Made by a program: the position numbers and the translations under genes. A stretch of DNA of 64,000 nucleotides from Microbulbifer sp. THAF38 (lineage in GTDB: Bacteria > Pseudomonadota > Gammaproteobacteria > Pseudomonadales > Cellvibrionaceae), in NCBI RefSeq assembly GCF_009363535.1, contig NZ_CP045369.1:2057001-2121000 (forward strand), in the 5' to 3' direction. The notes beneath the pieces were generated by a model. That model ran no database searches and was not told the DNA's origin. It saw only the letters and a list, made by a program, of their open reading frames with translations. Shown here piece by piece: positions 19,167 through 27,856 of this stretch (positions are counted from its first letter, which is position 1; each line of letters opens with the position of its first letter).

Positions 19167-21371
19167 ATGGAAGTCTCTCCCAATAAAGTACCTCAACGCT
19201 TTAACGCTGTTGAGGCTTGTATTGATGCACTTCTGCAAAAAGTCGGTAAAAAAATTGTACTGGGGTTGCCCCTGGGGCTGGGAAAGGCCAATCACTTTGC
19301 CAATGCCCTTTACGCACGTGCCGCTGCCGATCCATCTATCTCCCTGACCATCTTTACTGCGCTGACCCTTGAGCGCCCCCGGGGGGATAGTGATATCACT
19401 CGCCGCTTTGTACAGCCATTGCTGGATCGCCTTTACAGTCACTACCAGGATCTTGGGTATGTGGCGGCACGAAGAAAAGGAGAGCTCCCCAATAATGTTG
19501 AGGTGATAGAGTTTTTTATGGAGCCCGGTGCCTTACTGGGTAACCACTATGCGCAACAGCATTATGTCAGCACGAATTATACCGAGGTGCCCGCCGAACT
19601 TCTGCGCAGCGGGATCAATGTGATCGCGCAAATGGTGTCGCCCTCACCAATGGGGGATAAATACAGTTTAAGTTGTAATCCGGATCTGACACTACCGCTT
19701 TTGTTAATGGCCTCAGAACACAAAGAAAAGCCATTTTTTTTACTTGGGGAGGTGAACCCCCAGTTACCTTATATGCCCGGTAGCAGTGAACTTGCTGAGA
19801 CGGAGTTTGATTTTTTACTCGAAGGGGAGAGCTTCGATACCCCCTTATTTCCCGCTCCAGCCATGCCGGTGAGTTTTACCGAGTACGCTATCGCTTTTCA
19901 CATTGCCAGCCTGGTTACTGATGGTGGCACATTGCAAGTGGGTATCGGTGCCCTGGGCGATGCGGTTTGTCATGTACTGCGCCTGCGCCACACAGAAAAC
20001 ACATTATTCTCCCGTTTGCTGGGGGAACTGATCGGGACCGAGCTGCCCCCTTATCGGAAAAGCCTGCCTCTGCAAATAGCGCCTTTTCAGCGGGGACTCT
20101 ATGGTGCCAGTGAAATGGTTCCCCATGGCTTTTTACATCTGCGCAGGGCAGGAGTTTTAATCCGCGAAGTGTACGGCGATGAGGCGCTGCAGGAGCTATT
20201 GGATTCCGATGTCATCACCCACACGGTGAATGAGGAGACCTTACTCGCTCTTCAGAAGTGTGGCCGTATCCATTGCCCTTTAACCACTGAAGATACGGAG
20301 TTTCTACAACGATTCGGTATTGTAGATCCGAGTTACAGCTGGCGCGGCCACAAGTTGCTGACTCCCGATGGTGAGGAAGAGGAGTGTGATCTGCACAGTG
20401 AGCACGGCCGGCGGCGTCTGATAGGCAATTGTCTGAATAACAAATTGAAAGGGGGCATCTGGCTTCACGGTGGCTTCTATCTAGGTCCGGAAGTAATGTA
20501 TCGAGAGCTACGCGATCTGGCTCCAGTCGAGCGGGCGGGCATTGATATGACCTCCATCGATTTCACTAACGACCTTCAAGACCAGCAGCTGTTAAAGCGA
20601 GCCCAGCGCAAACACGCCCGCTTTGTAAATTCAGCCATGATGGTGACCTTGGGCGGGGCGGTTATTTCCGATGCTTTGATGGATAACCAGGTAGTTAGCG
20701 GTGTTGGTGGGCAATACAATTTTGTAGCTCAGGCGTTCGCACTGCCGGGTGCCCGCTCTATCATTGCGCTGCCGAGTACACGGGTTCGCGATGGAATTTG
20801 TGAAAGCAATATTGTGTGGGAATACCCTCATACCACTATACCCAGACACTTGCGGGATATCGTGGTAACTGAATACGGTGCGGTGGATCTGCGCGGTAAG
20901 ACGGATCGGGATGTGATGATCTCCATGCTCAGCATTTGCGATGCACGATTCCAGGCTGTGTTGCTGGAGCAGGCCAAATATGCCGGCAAGATTGAAAAGG
21001 GTTTTGCTATTCCTGCTGAGTTTAATCGGAATACCCCGGAGCATATTGCCGAGATTTTTTCCGATGAAAAGTCCCTGGCAATGCTACCTTATTATCCATT
21101 GGGAACGGACTTTACCGATGAAGAGGGATTATTGGCCGTTGCACTCCAGCAGTTGAGGGCGGCCGACCGCAGTTGGTGGCGAATGCTGATGACGGTGATC
21201 AAGGGTCGCGGAGTATGGCGGGATAAATCTGAAGAGTTCGCGTTTATCCATCGTTGCCTGGAGCGGATGGGCTGCGATCATTCGGATACCTATGAGCACC
21301 GCTTGGAGGCCTATGTCATTGCCGCTGCACTGCATGATTATATCGACACCCGCCGCCCTCTCAGTGGTTAG
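19167..21371 (+). CDS. Acetyl-CoA hydrolase/transferase family protein
   Basis: 734 residues, longer than most acetyl-CoA hydrolases or CoA-transferases. The C-terminal catalytic domain (about 450-620) has NSAMMVTLGGAVISDA, VVSGVGGQYNFVAQA and SIIALPSTRVRDG, typical of the family. A candidate catalytic glutamate is in LYGASEMVPHG in the middle of the protein. It should move CoA between acids or hydrolyse acyl-CoA. Being 24 bases after fadE, and convergent with pta (11-base overlap of the 3' ends), it belongs to the acetyl-CoA cluster. The exact acyl substrate is unknown. Confidence 0.8.
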   Translation: MEVSPNKVPQRFNAVEACIDALLQKVGKKIVLGLPLGLGKANHFANALYARAAADPSISLTIFTALTLERPRGDSDITRRFVQPLLDRLYSHYQDLGYVAARRKGELPNNVEVIEFFMEPGALLGNHYAQQHYVSTNYTEVPAELLRSGINVIAQMVSPSPMGDKYSLSCNPDLTLPLLLMASEHKEKPFFLLGEVNPQLPYMPGSSELAETEFDFLLEGESFDTPLFPAPAMPVSFTEYAIAFHIASLVTDGGTLQVGIGALGDAVCHVLRLRHTENTLFSRLLGELIGTELPPYRKSLPLQIAPFQRGLYGASEMVPHGFLHLRRAGVLIREVYGDEALQELLDSDVITHTVNEETLLALQKCGRIHCPLTTEDTEFLQRFGIVDPSYSWRGHKLLTPDGEEEECDLHSEHGRRRLIGNCLNNKLKGGIWLHGGFYLGPEVMYRELRDLAPVERAGIDMTSIDFTNDLQDQQLLKRAQRKHARFVNSAMMVTLGGAVISDALMDNQVVSGVGGQYNFVAQAFALPGARSIIALPSTRVRDGICESNIVWEYPHTTIPRHLRDIVVTEYGAVDLRGKTDRDVMISMLSICDARFQAVLLEQAKYAGKIEKGFAIPAEFNRNTPEHIAEIFSDEKSLAMLPYYPLGTDFTDEEGLLAVALQQLRAADRSWWRMLMTVIKGRGVWRDKSEEFAFIHRCLERMGCDHSDTYEHRLEAYVIAAALHDYIDTRRPLSG

Positions 21372-23544
21372 GAGCTGAGGATTGTTCAGCGAGTTGCTGC
21401 TGACGTTGTTGGGCCTGAATAGCAGTCAGTGCAATGGTGTAGACAATATCGTCTACCAGGGCGCCGCGGGAAAGATCATTTACTGGTTTGCGCAATCCCT
21501 GCAACATGGGACCAATACTGACCAGGTCCGCACTGCGCTGTACAGCTTTATAAGTCGTGTTGCCGGTGTTTAGGTCGGGAAAAATAAAAACGGTGGCACG
21601 GCCGGCAACTGGACTCTGTGGTGCTTTTTGTTTGGCCACATTTTCGATGAGTGCCGCGTCGTATTGCAATGGTCCATCAATAATCAGGTTGGGCCTCCTT
21701 TCCCTGGCGATTTGTGTTGCTTCCCGCACTTTGTCCACGTCTAACCCAGTCCCTGAGGTACCAGTGGAGTAACTGATCATCGCCACACGGGGTTCGATAC
21801 CAAAAGCTGCTGCTGAGTCTGCTGATTGGATGGCAATAGCGGCCAGTTGACTGGCGTTGGGATCGGGATTAATCGCGCAGTCCCCGTATACCAGCACTTG
21901 CTCGGGTAGAAGCATAAAGAAAATTGAGGAAACCAGTTCTTCACCTGGGGCTGCTTTGATTAATTGCAGGGCGGGGCGGATAGTATTGGCGGTGGTGTGA
22001 ATAGCGCCTGAAACCAGGCCATCTACCTGGTCCAGAGCCAGCATCATAGTGCCCAATACCACATTGTCTTGCAGCTGTTCTTTCGCGACTACTTGGGTGA
22101 GTCCTTTGTTTTTACGCAAAGCCACCATGGGCTCAATATAATTTTCCCTGACATCCTCCGGCTTGATGATTTCTATCTGCTTATTGAGTTTAAGGCCCTG
22201 TTGCTCGGCAACTCGTTGGATAGTATCACCTCTCCCCAGTAGTATGGGTTGCGCAATATCGCGGTCTACACAGGCCAGAGCCGCGCGAATTGTGCGAGGC
22301 TCTTCTCCCTCCGGCAGTACAATGCGTTTTAATGCCCGTCGGGCCAACTCTGTCAGGTGGTAGCGAAAAGCTGGGGGTGCCATGCGGCGCGGCCGCTGGG
22401 AGACCTGGCTGAGGGATTGCACCCAGTTGCTATCCAGGTGACTGGCGAAAAAATCCTGTACCCGGTTTACCCGCTCGCGGTCATCTGCAGGGGTGCGCAG
22501 ATTAAAAGTTTGCAGCTCCATAACGGTATGCCAGGTGTTGGAGCCAACCAGCATTACCGGAAGACCGGTCTCCATGGCGGGCGTGCAAAGTTTGTGTACG
22601 CCGCGATCTAGTCGATAGCCTCCAGTCAGTAATAAACAGCCAATCTTTACACCATTCATTGCCGCCAAACTGGCCCCAACCATGACATCGGGCCTATCGG
22701 CGGAGGTTATCAATAGTGCCCCGGGGGAAAATCGGTGCAGCATATTGGGGAGTGATCTGGAGCAGAAGGTCACACTGCGTAAACGGCGACTCTCTAATTC
22801 TCCACGGTTAATCAACTGTGCATTGAAGTGACGAACGAGATCCAGTGCGCGGGGTGCCAGTAGCTGTGCGTTCCAGGGAATAGCGCCGACAATACGCAAG
22901 GGGATCTGACGGTAGAGGGCTTTGCGGTCGATAGTTGCGGAGCTGGGCTCCTGTTTGGCGCCCACCGAGATAAAGTGACCACCGGGTGGGTCGGTTATGC
23001 GGGGTGGGGCATCCAGCTTATTGATAATGCAGCCCACCACTGGGTTGGATGGCCCCTCCCCAAACGATTGCATGGCAAACTGCAGGCGTTCTCTGAGCTG
23101 ACGGATATTGCCTGTGTGCAGGCTGGCAACCAGAACCACTTCTGCATCCAGGGTTTTCGCCACTTGGGAGTTTAACTGGTCTGCATATTGGTTGAGCCCG
23201 CCGGGTAAAAGGCCCTCCACAACGATGATATCCGCAGCTGGAAAACTACTGCGGTAGCGGGCCAATATTTTCTCCTGCAACTCCGCGGAATCACCTGCAG
23301 CAATCATGGCCTCCGCTTGCTGTGCGCTGATTGAAGGGGGAATATCCAGCTTAGTGGTTTGTCGCAGTACCTCGGTTGTTCTCTCGATGGCGCCATCGCG
23401 AGAAGGGGGTTCACTGACAGGCTTAAAAAACTGGGTTTCCACACGGTTGCGTTCCAGTGCCCGTATCAAGCCCAGGCTTACTGAGGTGATCCCCACGCCC
23501 ACTTCCAGTGGGATCAGCATCAAGGTGCGTGCATTCTGTGACAT
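21361..23544 (-). CDS. pta: Phosphate acetyltransferase
   Basis: 727 residues (E. coli 714). The order is an N-terminal P-loop-like domain (LMLIPLEVGVGITSVSLGL), a DRTGG domain in the middle, and the C-terminal PTA domain (VLPEGEEPRTIRAALACV, VSGAIHTTANTIRPALQ, FPDLNTGNTTYKAVQRSA). It exchanges acetyl-phosphate and acetyl-CoA. I took the ATG at 23544 (MSQNARTLM), because the open frame upstream runs into ackA without homology. Its start lies 5 bases after the ackA stop, so the two are one operon. It ends overlapping the convergent CoA hydrolase gene by 11 bases. Confidence 0.95.
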   Translation of the reverse strand: MSQNARTLMLIPLEVGVGITSVSLGLIRALERNRVETQFFKPVSEPPSRDGAIERTTEVLRQTTKLDIPPSISAQQAEAMIAAGDSAELQEKILARYRSSFPAADIIVVEGLLPGGLNQYADQLNSQVAKTLDAEVVLVASLHTGNIRQLRERLQFAMQSFGEGPSNPVVGCIINKLDAPPRITDPPGGHFISVGAKQEPSSATIDRKALYRQIPLRIVGAIPWNAQLLAPRALDLVRHFNAQLINRGELESRRLRSVTFCSRSLPNMLHRFSPGALLITSADRPDVMVGASLAAMNGVKIGCLLLTGGYRLDRGVHKLCTPAMETGLPVMLVGSNTWHTVMELQTFNLRTPADDRERVNRVQDFFASHLDSNWVQSLSQVSQRPRRMAPPAFRYHLTELARRALKRIVLPEGEEPRTIRAALACVDRDIAQPILLGRGDTIQRVAEQQGLKLNKQIEIIKPEDVRENYIEPMVALRKNKGLTQVVAKEQLQDNVVLGTMMLALDQVDGLVSGAIHTTANTIRPALQLIKAAPGEELVSSIFFMLLPEQVLVYGDCAINPDPNASQLAAIAIQSADSAAAFGIEPRVAMISYSTGTSGTGLDVDKVREATQIARERRPNLIIDGPLQYDAALIENVAKQKAPQSPVAGRATVFIFPDLNTGNTTYKAVQRSADLVSIGPMLQGLRKPVNDLSRGALVDDIVYTIALTAIQAQQRQQQLAEQSSAPNH

Positions 23545-23549
23545 ATTTT

Positions 23550-24758
23550 TTAAGTCGCCCTGCTCGCTAAGCGAATGGTATCGCGGGCAATTACCCACTC
23601 CTCCCGAGTAGGTATTACAAAGATATCCGGTGTTTCGTCTTTCGAAATTCGTCCCTCGGCACCAAAGCAGATTTCTTCATTGCACATTTCATCCAGTTGG
23701 TAGCCGAACTGACTGAGCCAGCCTGTGGTTTCTCGGCGTACCCAGGCAGAGTTTTCGCCGATTCCCCCAGTAAAAACCAGGCTATCGACCCGCTTTAAGG
23801 GCACTGTGTAGGCCGCGATATATTTGGCCAGTCGATAGCAAAAGATCTTCAGTGCCAGGCTGGCACCGGCGTGGCCTTTTGCCATGGCCTCTTCTAGCTC
23901 CCGACAGTCATTGCTCAGCTCGGATATCCCGAGCAATCCACTGTTGCGATTGAGCAGCAGTTCAAGTTCTGCCAGGGAGTAATCCAAGGCCTCACCTAAA
24001 TGAAGTAACAGGCCAGGGTCCAGGTCACCGCAGCGGCTCCCCATCACCAACCCTTCGAGCGGGGTCAATCCCATACTGGTATCAACACTCTGCCCCTCTT
24101 TTATGGCGCAGAGTGAGGCTCCATTGCCCAAATGAGCGGAGATGACATTGATGTTGTTTGTGGGTTTATTCAATAACTCCGCACAGCGCTCGCCAATATA
24201 GCGATGACTGCTGCCATGCATACCGTAGCGGCGTAGGTGGTGATCCCGGTAAAAGCGGTAGGGCAGGGCGTAGAGATATGCGTAATCCGGCAAGCTCTGG
24301 TGGAAGGCGGTATCAAATACCGCTACCTGCGGCAGCTCAGGAAAGGCGACCAGAGAGGCTTGTATACCCTGTAGGGCGGCAGGGTTATGGAGAGGGGCCA
24401 GTTCACAGCAGGCTCTTATGGCCGATAGCACATGGTTGTCTATAAGGGCGGAATCTGCGAACTGTTCGCCACCGTGAACCACCCGGTGGCCAATGGCCAC
24501 AAGTTGCTTGCGTAACTCTGACCAAGGGCCGGCGAAGCGTTCTACCAGGGCACCGATAACGCTGTCATAGTCATCCCCTGGTGAGAGCGGTTGCTTGCCC
24601 TCTTTATCGCAATACTGCCACTTAAGTACCGCTGAAGATGTATTTAGTGCATCGGCCTGGCCATTTAAGTGCTCCTCGCCACTTGTGGGGTCAATTGCGG
24701 AGAGCTTGAGGGAGGAACTGCCGCAATTGAAGATCAGAACAAGGTTTTGAGCAGACAT
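23550..24758 (-). CDS. ackA: Acetate kinase
   Basis: 402 residues, the normal length. It begins MSAQNLVLIFNCGSSSLKL, with GHRVVHGGEQFAD, FDTAFHQSLP, YGMHGSSHRYI and VFTGGIGENSAWVRRE, all AckA signatures. It interconverts acetate plus ATP with acetyl-phosphate. The frame is open 57 codons further upstream, but those codons cross a terminator hairpin and carry no similarity, so ATG 24758 is the start. It is the first gene of the ackA-pta operon. Confidence 0.96.
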   Translation of the reverse strand: MSAQNLVLIFNCGSSSLKLSAIDPTSGEEHLNGQADALNTSSAVLKWQYCDKEGKQPLSPGDDYDSVIGALVERFAGPWSELRKQLVAIGHRVVHGGEQFADSALIDNHVLSAIRACCELAPLHNPAALQGIQASLVAFPELPQVAVFDTAFHQSLPDYAYLYALPYRFYRDHHLRRYGMHGSSHRYIGERCAELLNKPTNNINVISAHLGNGASLCAIKEGQSVDTSMGLTPLEGLVMGSRCGDLDPGLLLHLGEALDYSLAELELLLNRNSGLLGISELSNDCRELEEAMAKGHAGASLALKIFCYRLAKYIAAYTVPLKRVDSLVFTGGIGENSAWVRRETTGWLSQFGYQLDEMCNEEICFGAEGRISKDETPDIFVIPTREEWVIARDTIRLASRAT

Positions 24759-24843
24759 AGGCGTTGCGCACCTTAGCGTGTATACCCTAAGGCTAGCTAA
24801 TGTGGCGTAAAAATCCTTTGATAAAGGGAATAAGGCGGGGAAT

Positions 24844-24868
24844 AAAAAAAGGGCCGCGATTGCGGCCC
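24844..24868 (-). terminator. Second terminator in the aceA-ackA gap
   Basis: GGGCCGC (24851-24857), loop GATT, GCGGCCC (24862-24868). On the minus strand it is followed by a run of seven T (24844-24850). It lies about 150 bases downstream of aceA and 86 upstream of ackA. Confidence 0.8.
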
Positions 24869-24965
24869 GAGTTCTAAGTGCAGATATAAAAGCGCAGTTT
24901 GCACAACTGTTCTTCTTCGGCGGATTCATTGCCTAGGTCAATTGGACCCGGCGGAAAATCCCTGA

Positions 24966-24990
24966 AGAAAAAGGCGGCTTGCGCCGCCTT
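24966..24990 (-). terminator. Intrinsic terminator of aceA
   Basis: AAGGCGGC (24971-24978), loop TTGC, GCCGCCTT (24983-24990). A T-tract follows on the minus strand. It lies 28 bases after the aceA stop. Confidence 0.88.
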
Positions 24991-25018
24991 GAATCTACCT
25001 GAAAGGTATAAGAGCGTC

Positions 25019-26617
25019 TTAGCTGAACTGGTTCATGGTGTTGTCTTTACCAGAAGCTTTCAGGGCAGCTTCACCAGCGAAGTATTCTTTGTGGTCGTCA
25101 CCGATGTCGGAACCGGCCATATTCTGGTGCTTAACGCAGGCGATACCCTGACGGATTTCTTTACGCTGAACGCCTTTTACGTAGCCCAGCATGCCTTGCT
25201 CACCGAAGTACTCTTTGGCCAGGTTGTCGGTAGACAGGGCCGCAGTGTGGTAAGTCGGCAGGGTGATCAGGTGGTGGAAGATGCCGGCTTCACGGGCAGC
25301 GTCTGCCTGGAAGGTGCGGATCTTGTCGTCTGCAGCTGCAGAAAGTTCGGAATCGTCATACTCGGCGCTCATCAGGTTGGCGCGGTCGTACGCAGATACA
25401 TCTTTACCTTCTTCGGCCCACGCATCGAACACTTGCTGACGGAAGTTCAGGGTCCAGTTGAAGGACGGGCTGTTGTTGTAAACCAGCTTCGCATCGGGAA
25501 CGACCTTGCGGATTTCGTCCATCATGCCGCCGATCTGGCGAACGTGAGGCTTCTCGGTTTCGATCCAGATCAGGTCAGCGCCGTTCTGCAGAGAGGTGAT
25601 GCTGTCCAGGATGCAGCGAGCTTCGCCGGTACCTTTGCGGAACTGGAACAGGTTAGAAGCCAGGCGCTTAGGACGCAGCAGCTTGCCTTCGCGGTTGATT
25701 ACAACGTCGCCGTTGGCCAGATCAGCAGGTGCGATTTCTTCGCAGTCCAGGAAAGAGTTGTACTGGTCGCCCAGGTCGCCCGGCTCTTTGGTCACAGCGA
25801 TCTGCTTGGTCAGGCCAGCACCCAGGGAGTCGGTACGGGCAACGATAACACCGTTGTCTACGCCCAGCTCCAGGAACGCGTAGCGAACTGCGCGGATCTT
25901 GGCCAGGAAGTCTTCGTGAGGAACGGTTACTTTACCGTCCTGGTGGCCACACTGCTTCTCGTCGGAAACCTGGTTCTCGATCTGGATACAGCAAGCACCC
26001 GCTTCGATCATTTGCTTGGCCATCAGGTAGGTGGCTTCCGCATTACCGAAACCGGCGTCGATGTCGGCGATGATCGGTACAACGTGGGTCTTGTGGTTGT
26101 CGATCTTGTCTTGAGCCGCTTTTTCGGCTTCTTTGTCACCGGCCTCACGGGCGGCGTCCAGCTCGCGGAACAGGTCGTTCAGTTCGCGGGCATCGGCTTG
26201 ACGCAGGAAGGTGTACAGCTCGTTGATCAGGTGTGCAACAGAGGTTTTCTCGTGCATGGACTGGTCGGGCAGAGGACCGAATTCACTGCGCAGAGCGGCA
26301 ACCATCCAGCCGGACAGGTACAAATAGCGACGGTCGGTGTTGCCTTCGAAGTGCTTCTTAATAGAAATCATCTTCTGTTGGCCGATGAAGCCGTGCCAGC
26401 AGCCCAGAGACTGGGTGTACTTGGAGCTGTCCTTGTCGTAGTTCTCCATGTCTGCACGCATGATATTGGCAGTGTATTTGGCAATATCCAGGCCGTTCTT
26501 GAATTTGTTCTGGGCGCGCATACGGGCAACAGATTCGGGATTGATAGCGTCCCAAGTGCCGCTTTTGCTGTCACGGAGCTTAGCTACCGCGTCGATGTCT
26601 TGAGTGTAAGTGGACAT
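25019..26617 (-). CDS. aceA: Isocitrate lyase (long, P. aeruginosa-type)
   Basis: 532 residues, matching the 531-residue isocitrate lyases of Pseudomonas and relatives rather than the shorter E. coli form. The active-site motif is KQCGH (in SDEKQCGHQDGK), preceded by VVPIIADIDAGFGNAEA. It splits isocitrate into glyoxylate and succinate, the first step of the glyoxylate shunt. Strong codon bias suggests high expression; the opposite strand is open over its whole length as a side effect. A LysR regulator is divergent to it, and malate synthase follows that regulator. Confidence 0.97.
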   Translation of the reverse strand: MSTYTQDIDAVAKLRDSKSGTWDAINPESVARMRAQNKFKNGLDIAKYTANIMRADMENYDKDSSKYTQSLGCWHGFIGQQKMISIKKHFEGNTDRRYLYLSGWMVAALRSEFGPLPDQSMHEKTSVAHLINELYTFLRQADARELNDLFRELDAAREAGDKEAEKAAQDKIDNHKTHVVPIIADIDAGFGNAEATYLMAKQMIEAGACCIQIENQVSDEKQCGHQDGKVTVPHEDFLAKIRAVRYAFLELGVDNGVIVARTDSLGAGLTKQIAVTKEPGDLGDQYNSFLDCEEIAPADLANGDVVINREGKLLRPKRLASNLFQFRKGTGEARCILDSITSLQNGADLIWIETEKPHVRQIGGMMDEIRKVVPDAKLVYNNSPSFNWTLNFRQQVFDAWAEEGKDVSAYDRANLMSAEYDDSELSAAADDKIRTFQADAAREAGIFHHLITLPTYHTAALSTDNLAKEYFGEQGMLGYVKGVQRKEIRQGIACVKHQNMAGSDIGDDHKEYFAGEAALKASGKDNTMNQFS

Positions 26618-26677
26618 GACAGTGTTTCCTTAAAACGGTGACTGCGATTAGGTGTTGAGTATCTTAGGAGGAGTGGC

Positions 26678-26695
26678 ATAATTTGCCTAATTTAT
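26678..26695. promoter_or_regulatory. Candidate LysR-type site between aceA and lysR
   Basis: An AT-rich imperfect dyad ATAA-N10-TTAT sits in the 114-base gap between divergent aceA and lysR. LysR proteins usually bind such T-N11-A dyads in this position. A related but stronger dyad precedes glcB. Confidence 0.35.
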
Positions 26696-26731
26696 TGATT
26701 TTATTTTCACTATCGATCTGGCAAATGTTGT

Positions 26732-27667
26732 ATGCAACTGGAAAGAGCTGACCTGAACCTGCTGGTATACCTGGATGTGCTGCTGCGCGAGCGCAATGTG
26801 ACCCGCGCGGCCAACTATCTGGGGTTGTCCCAACCCGCGATGAGTAATGGCCTCAAACGCCTGCGCGAACTCTTTGACGACCCCCTGTTGGTGCGAACCC
26901 GCGAAGGCATGATGCCCACCGAGCGCGCCCTGGAGCTGCAGCCTATGGTGCGCGAGGCACTGTCCAGTATCGACCGTGTGATTCAGCCCAACCGAGATTT
27001 CGATCCTGCCAACACCCGTCGTACCTTCCGCATTATGGCCAGTGACTATGCGGAATCCACATTGATTCCGCCCCTGCTCAAGAAGCTGCGCGATGATGCC
27101 CCCGGTATCAGCCTGGACATCATGACGCCCAGTGATGTGAGCTTTGTGGATGTGGAGCAGGGGAAAGTGGATATGGTGATCAACCGCTTCGACAGCATGC
27201 CCCAAAGTTTCCACCAGGCGACTGTCTGGCGCGATAGCTTTTCCTGCATGATGCGGGCAGATAACCCAATTCTCGAAGACTACAATCTGCAGAGTTATTT
27301 GAAGGCCCAGCATATCTGGGTGAGCAAGACCGGCATGGGCGTAGGTGTGGGGGTCAATCCGGAGGACGTACAGCGTCTGGGCTGGGTAGATGAAGCTATC
27401 GGCAAGCTGGGGGAGAAGCGGGATATCTCGGTATTTACCCGCCATTATCAGGTGGCTATGTTACTGGCTGAGCAGAGTGATTTGATCGTTACCGTGCCTA
27501 CACGTTTGGCGCAGCTCGCCAACGACAACCCCAGGGTCGTCCGCCGGGACCCGCCACTGGATATCCCTCCATTGGAGCTGAAAATGGCCTGGAGCCCCTT
27601 GTTACAACAAAGCGCGCCACACCGCTGGTTACGCCGCCTGATCCTGGATATTGGCCGGGCATTATAA
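26732..27667 (+). CDS. LysR family transcriptional regulator, probable glyoxylate-shunt regulator
   Basis: 311 residues. The N-terminal winged helix-turn-helix is clear (MQLERADLNLLVYLDVLLRE, then AANYLGLSQPAMSNGLKRLR), followed by a LysR effector domain with RTFRIMASDYAESTLIPPLL, resembling the NodD/SyrM-like subgroup. It lies divergently next to aceA and 189 bases before glcB in the same direction as glcB, so both shunt genes flank it. That makes local control of aceA and glcB likely, though this is inferred. The effector is unknown. Confidence 0.85.
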   Translation: MQLERADLNLLVYLDVLLRERNVTRAANYLGLSQPAMSNGLKRLRELFDDPLLVRTREGMMPTERALELQPMVREALSSIDRVIQPNRDFDPANTRRTFRIMASDYAESTLIPPLLKKLRDDAPGISLDIMTPSDVSFVDVEQGKVDMVINRFDSMPQSFHQATVWRDSFSCMMRADNPILEDYNLQSYLKAQHIWVSKTGMGVGVGVNPEDVQRLGWVDEAIGKLGEKRDISVFTRHYQVAMLLAEQSDLIVTVPTRLAQLANDNPRVVRRDPPLDIPPLELKMAWSPLLQQSAPHRWLRRLILDIGRAL

Positions 27668-27744
27668 GTGACCAGTGAGTAAGGAAGCATGCGCTTTGCG
27701 AGTGAATATCCAGTTCTCTAGGCAAGGTTTCATGCGCCAGCCAC

Positions 27745-27769
27745 ATTCATAAAAATTTGATCTATGAAT
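27745..27769 (+). promoter_or_regulatory. 25-bp dyad upstream of glcB, candidate LysR operator
   Basis: ATTCATA (27745-27751) and TATGAAT (27763-27769) are perfect inverted repeats with an 11-base spacer, about 90 bases before the glcB start. The T-N11-A geometry fits LysR proteins, and the adjacent gene encodes one. Confidence 0.5.
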
Positions 27770-27856
27770 AGTGGAAATTGTGTCTATAAATTAGCGGTAT
27801 GCCGAAATGGCTGTTTAGAATGCCGTAATTCCAACAATCAGTGAGAGGCCCAGGGT

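Noticed and set aside
24759..24929. 57-codon N-terminal extension of ackA
   Set aside because: It crosses the terminator at 24844-24868 and no acetate kinase has such an extension.
24899..26641. 580-codon open frame on the strand opposite aceA
   Set aside because: It mirrors aceA codon for codon and has no recognisable domain. Strongly biased codons (few TTA, CTA, TCA) leave the antisense frame open.
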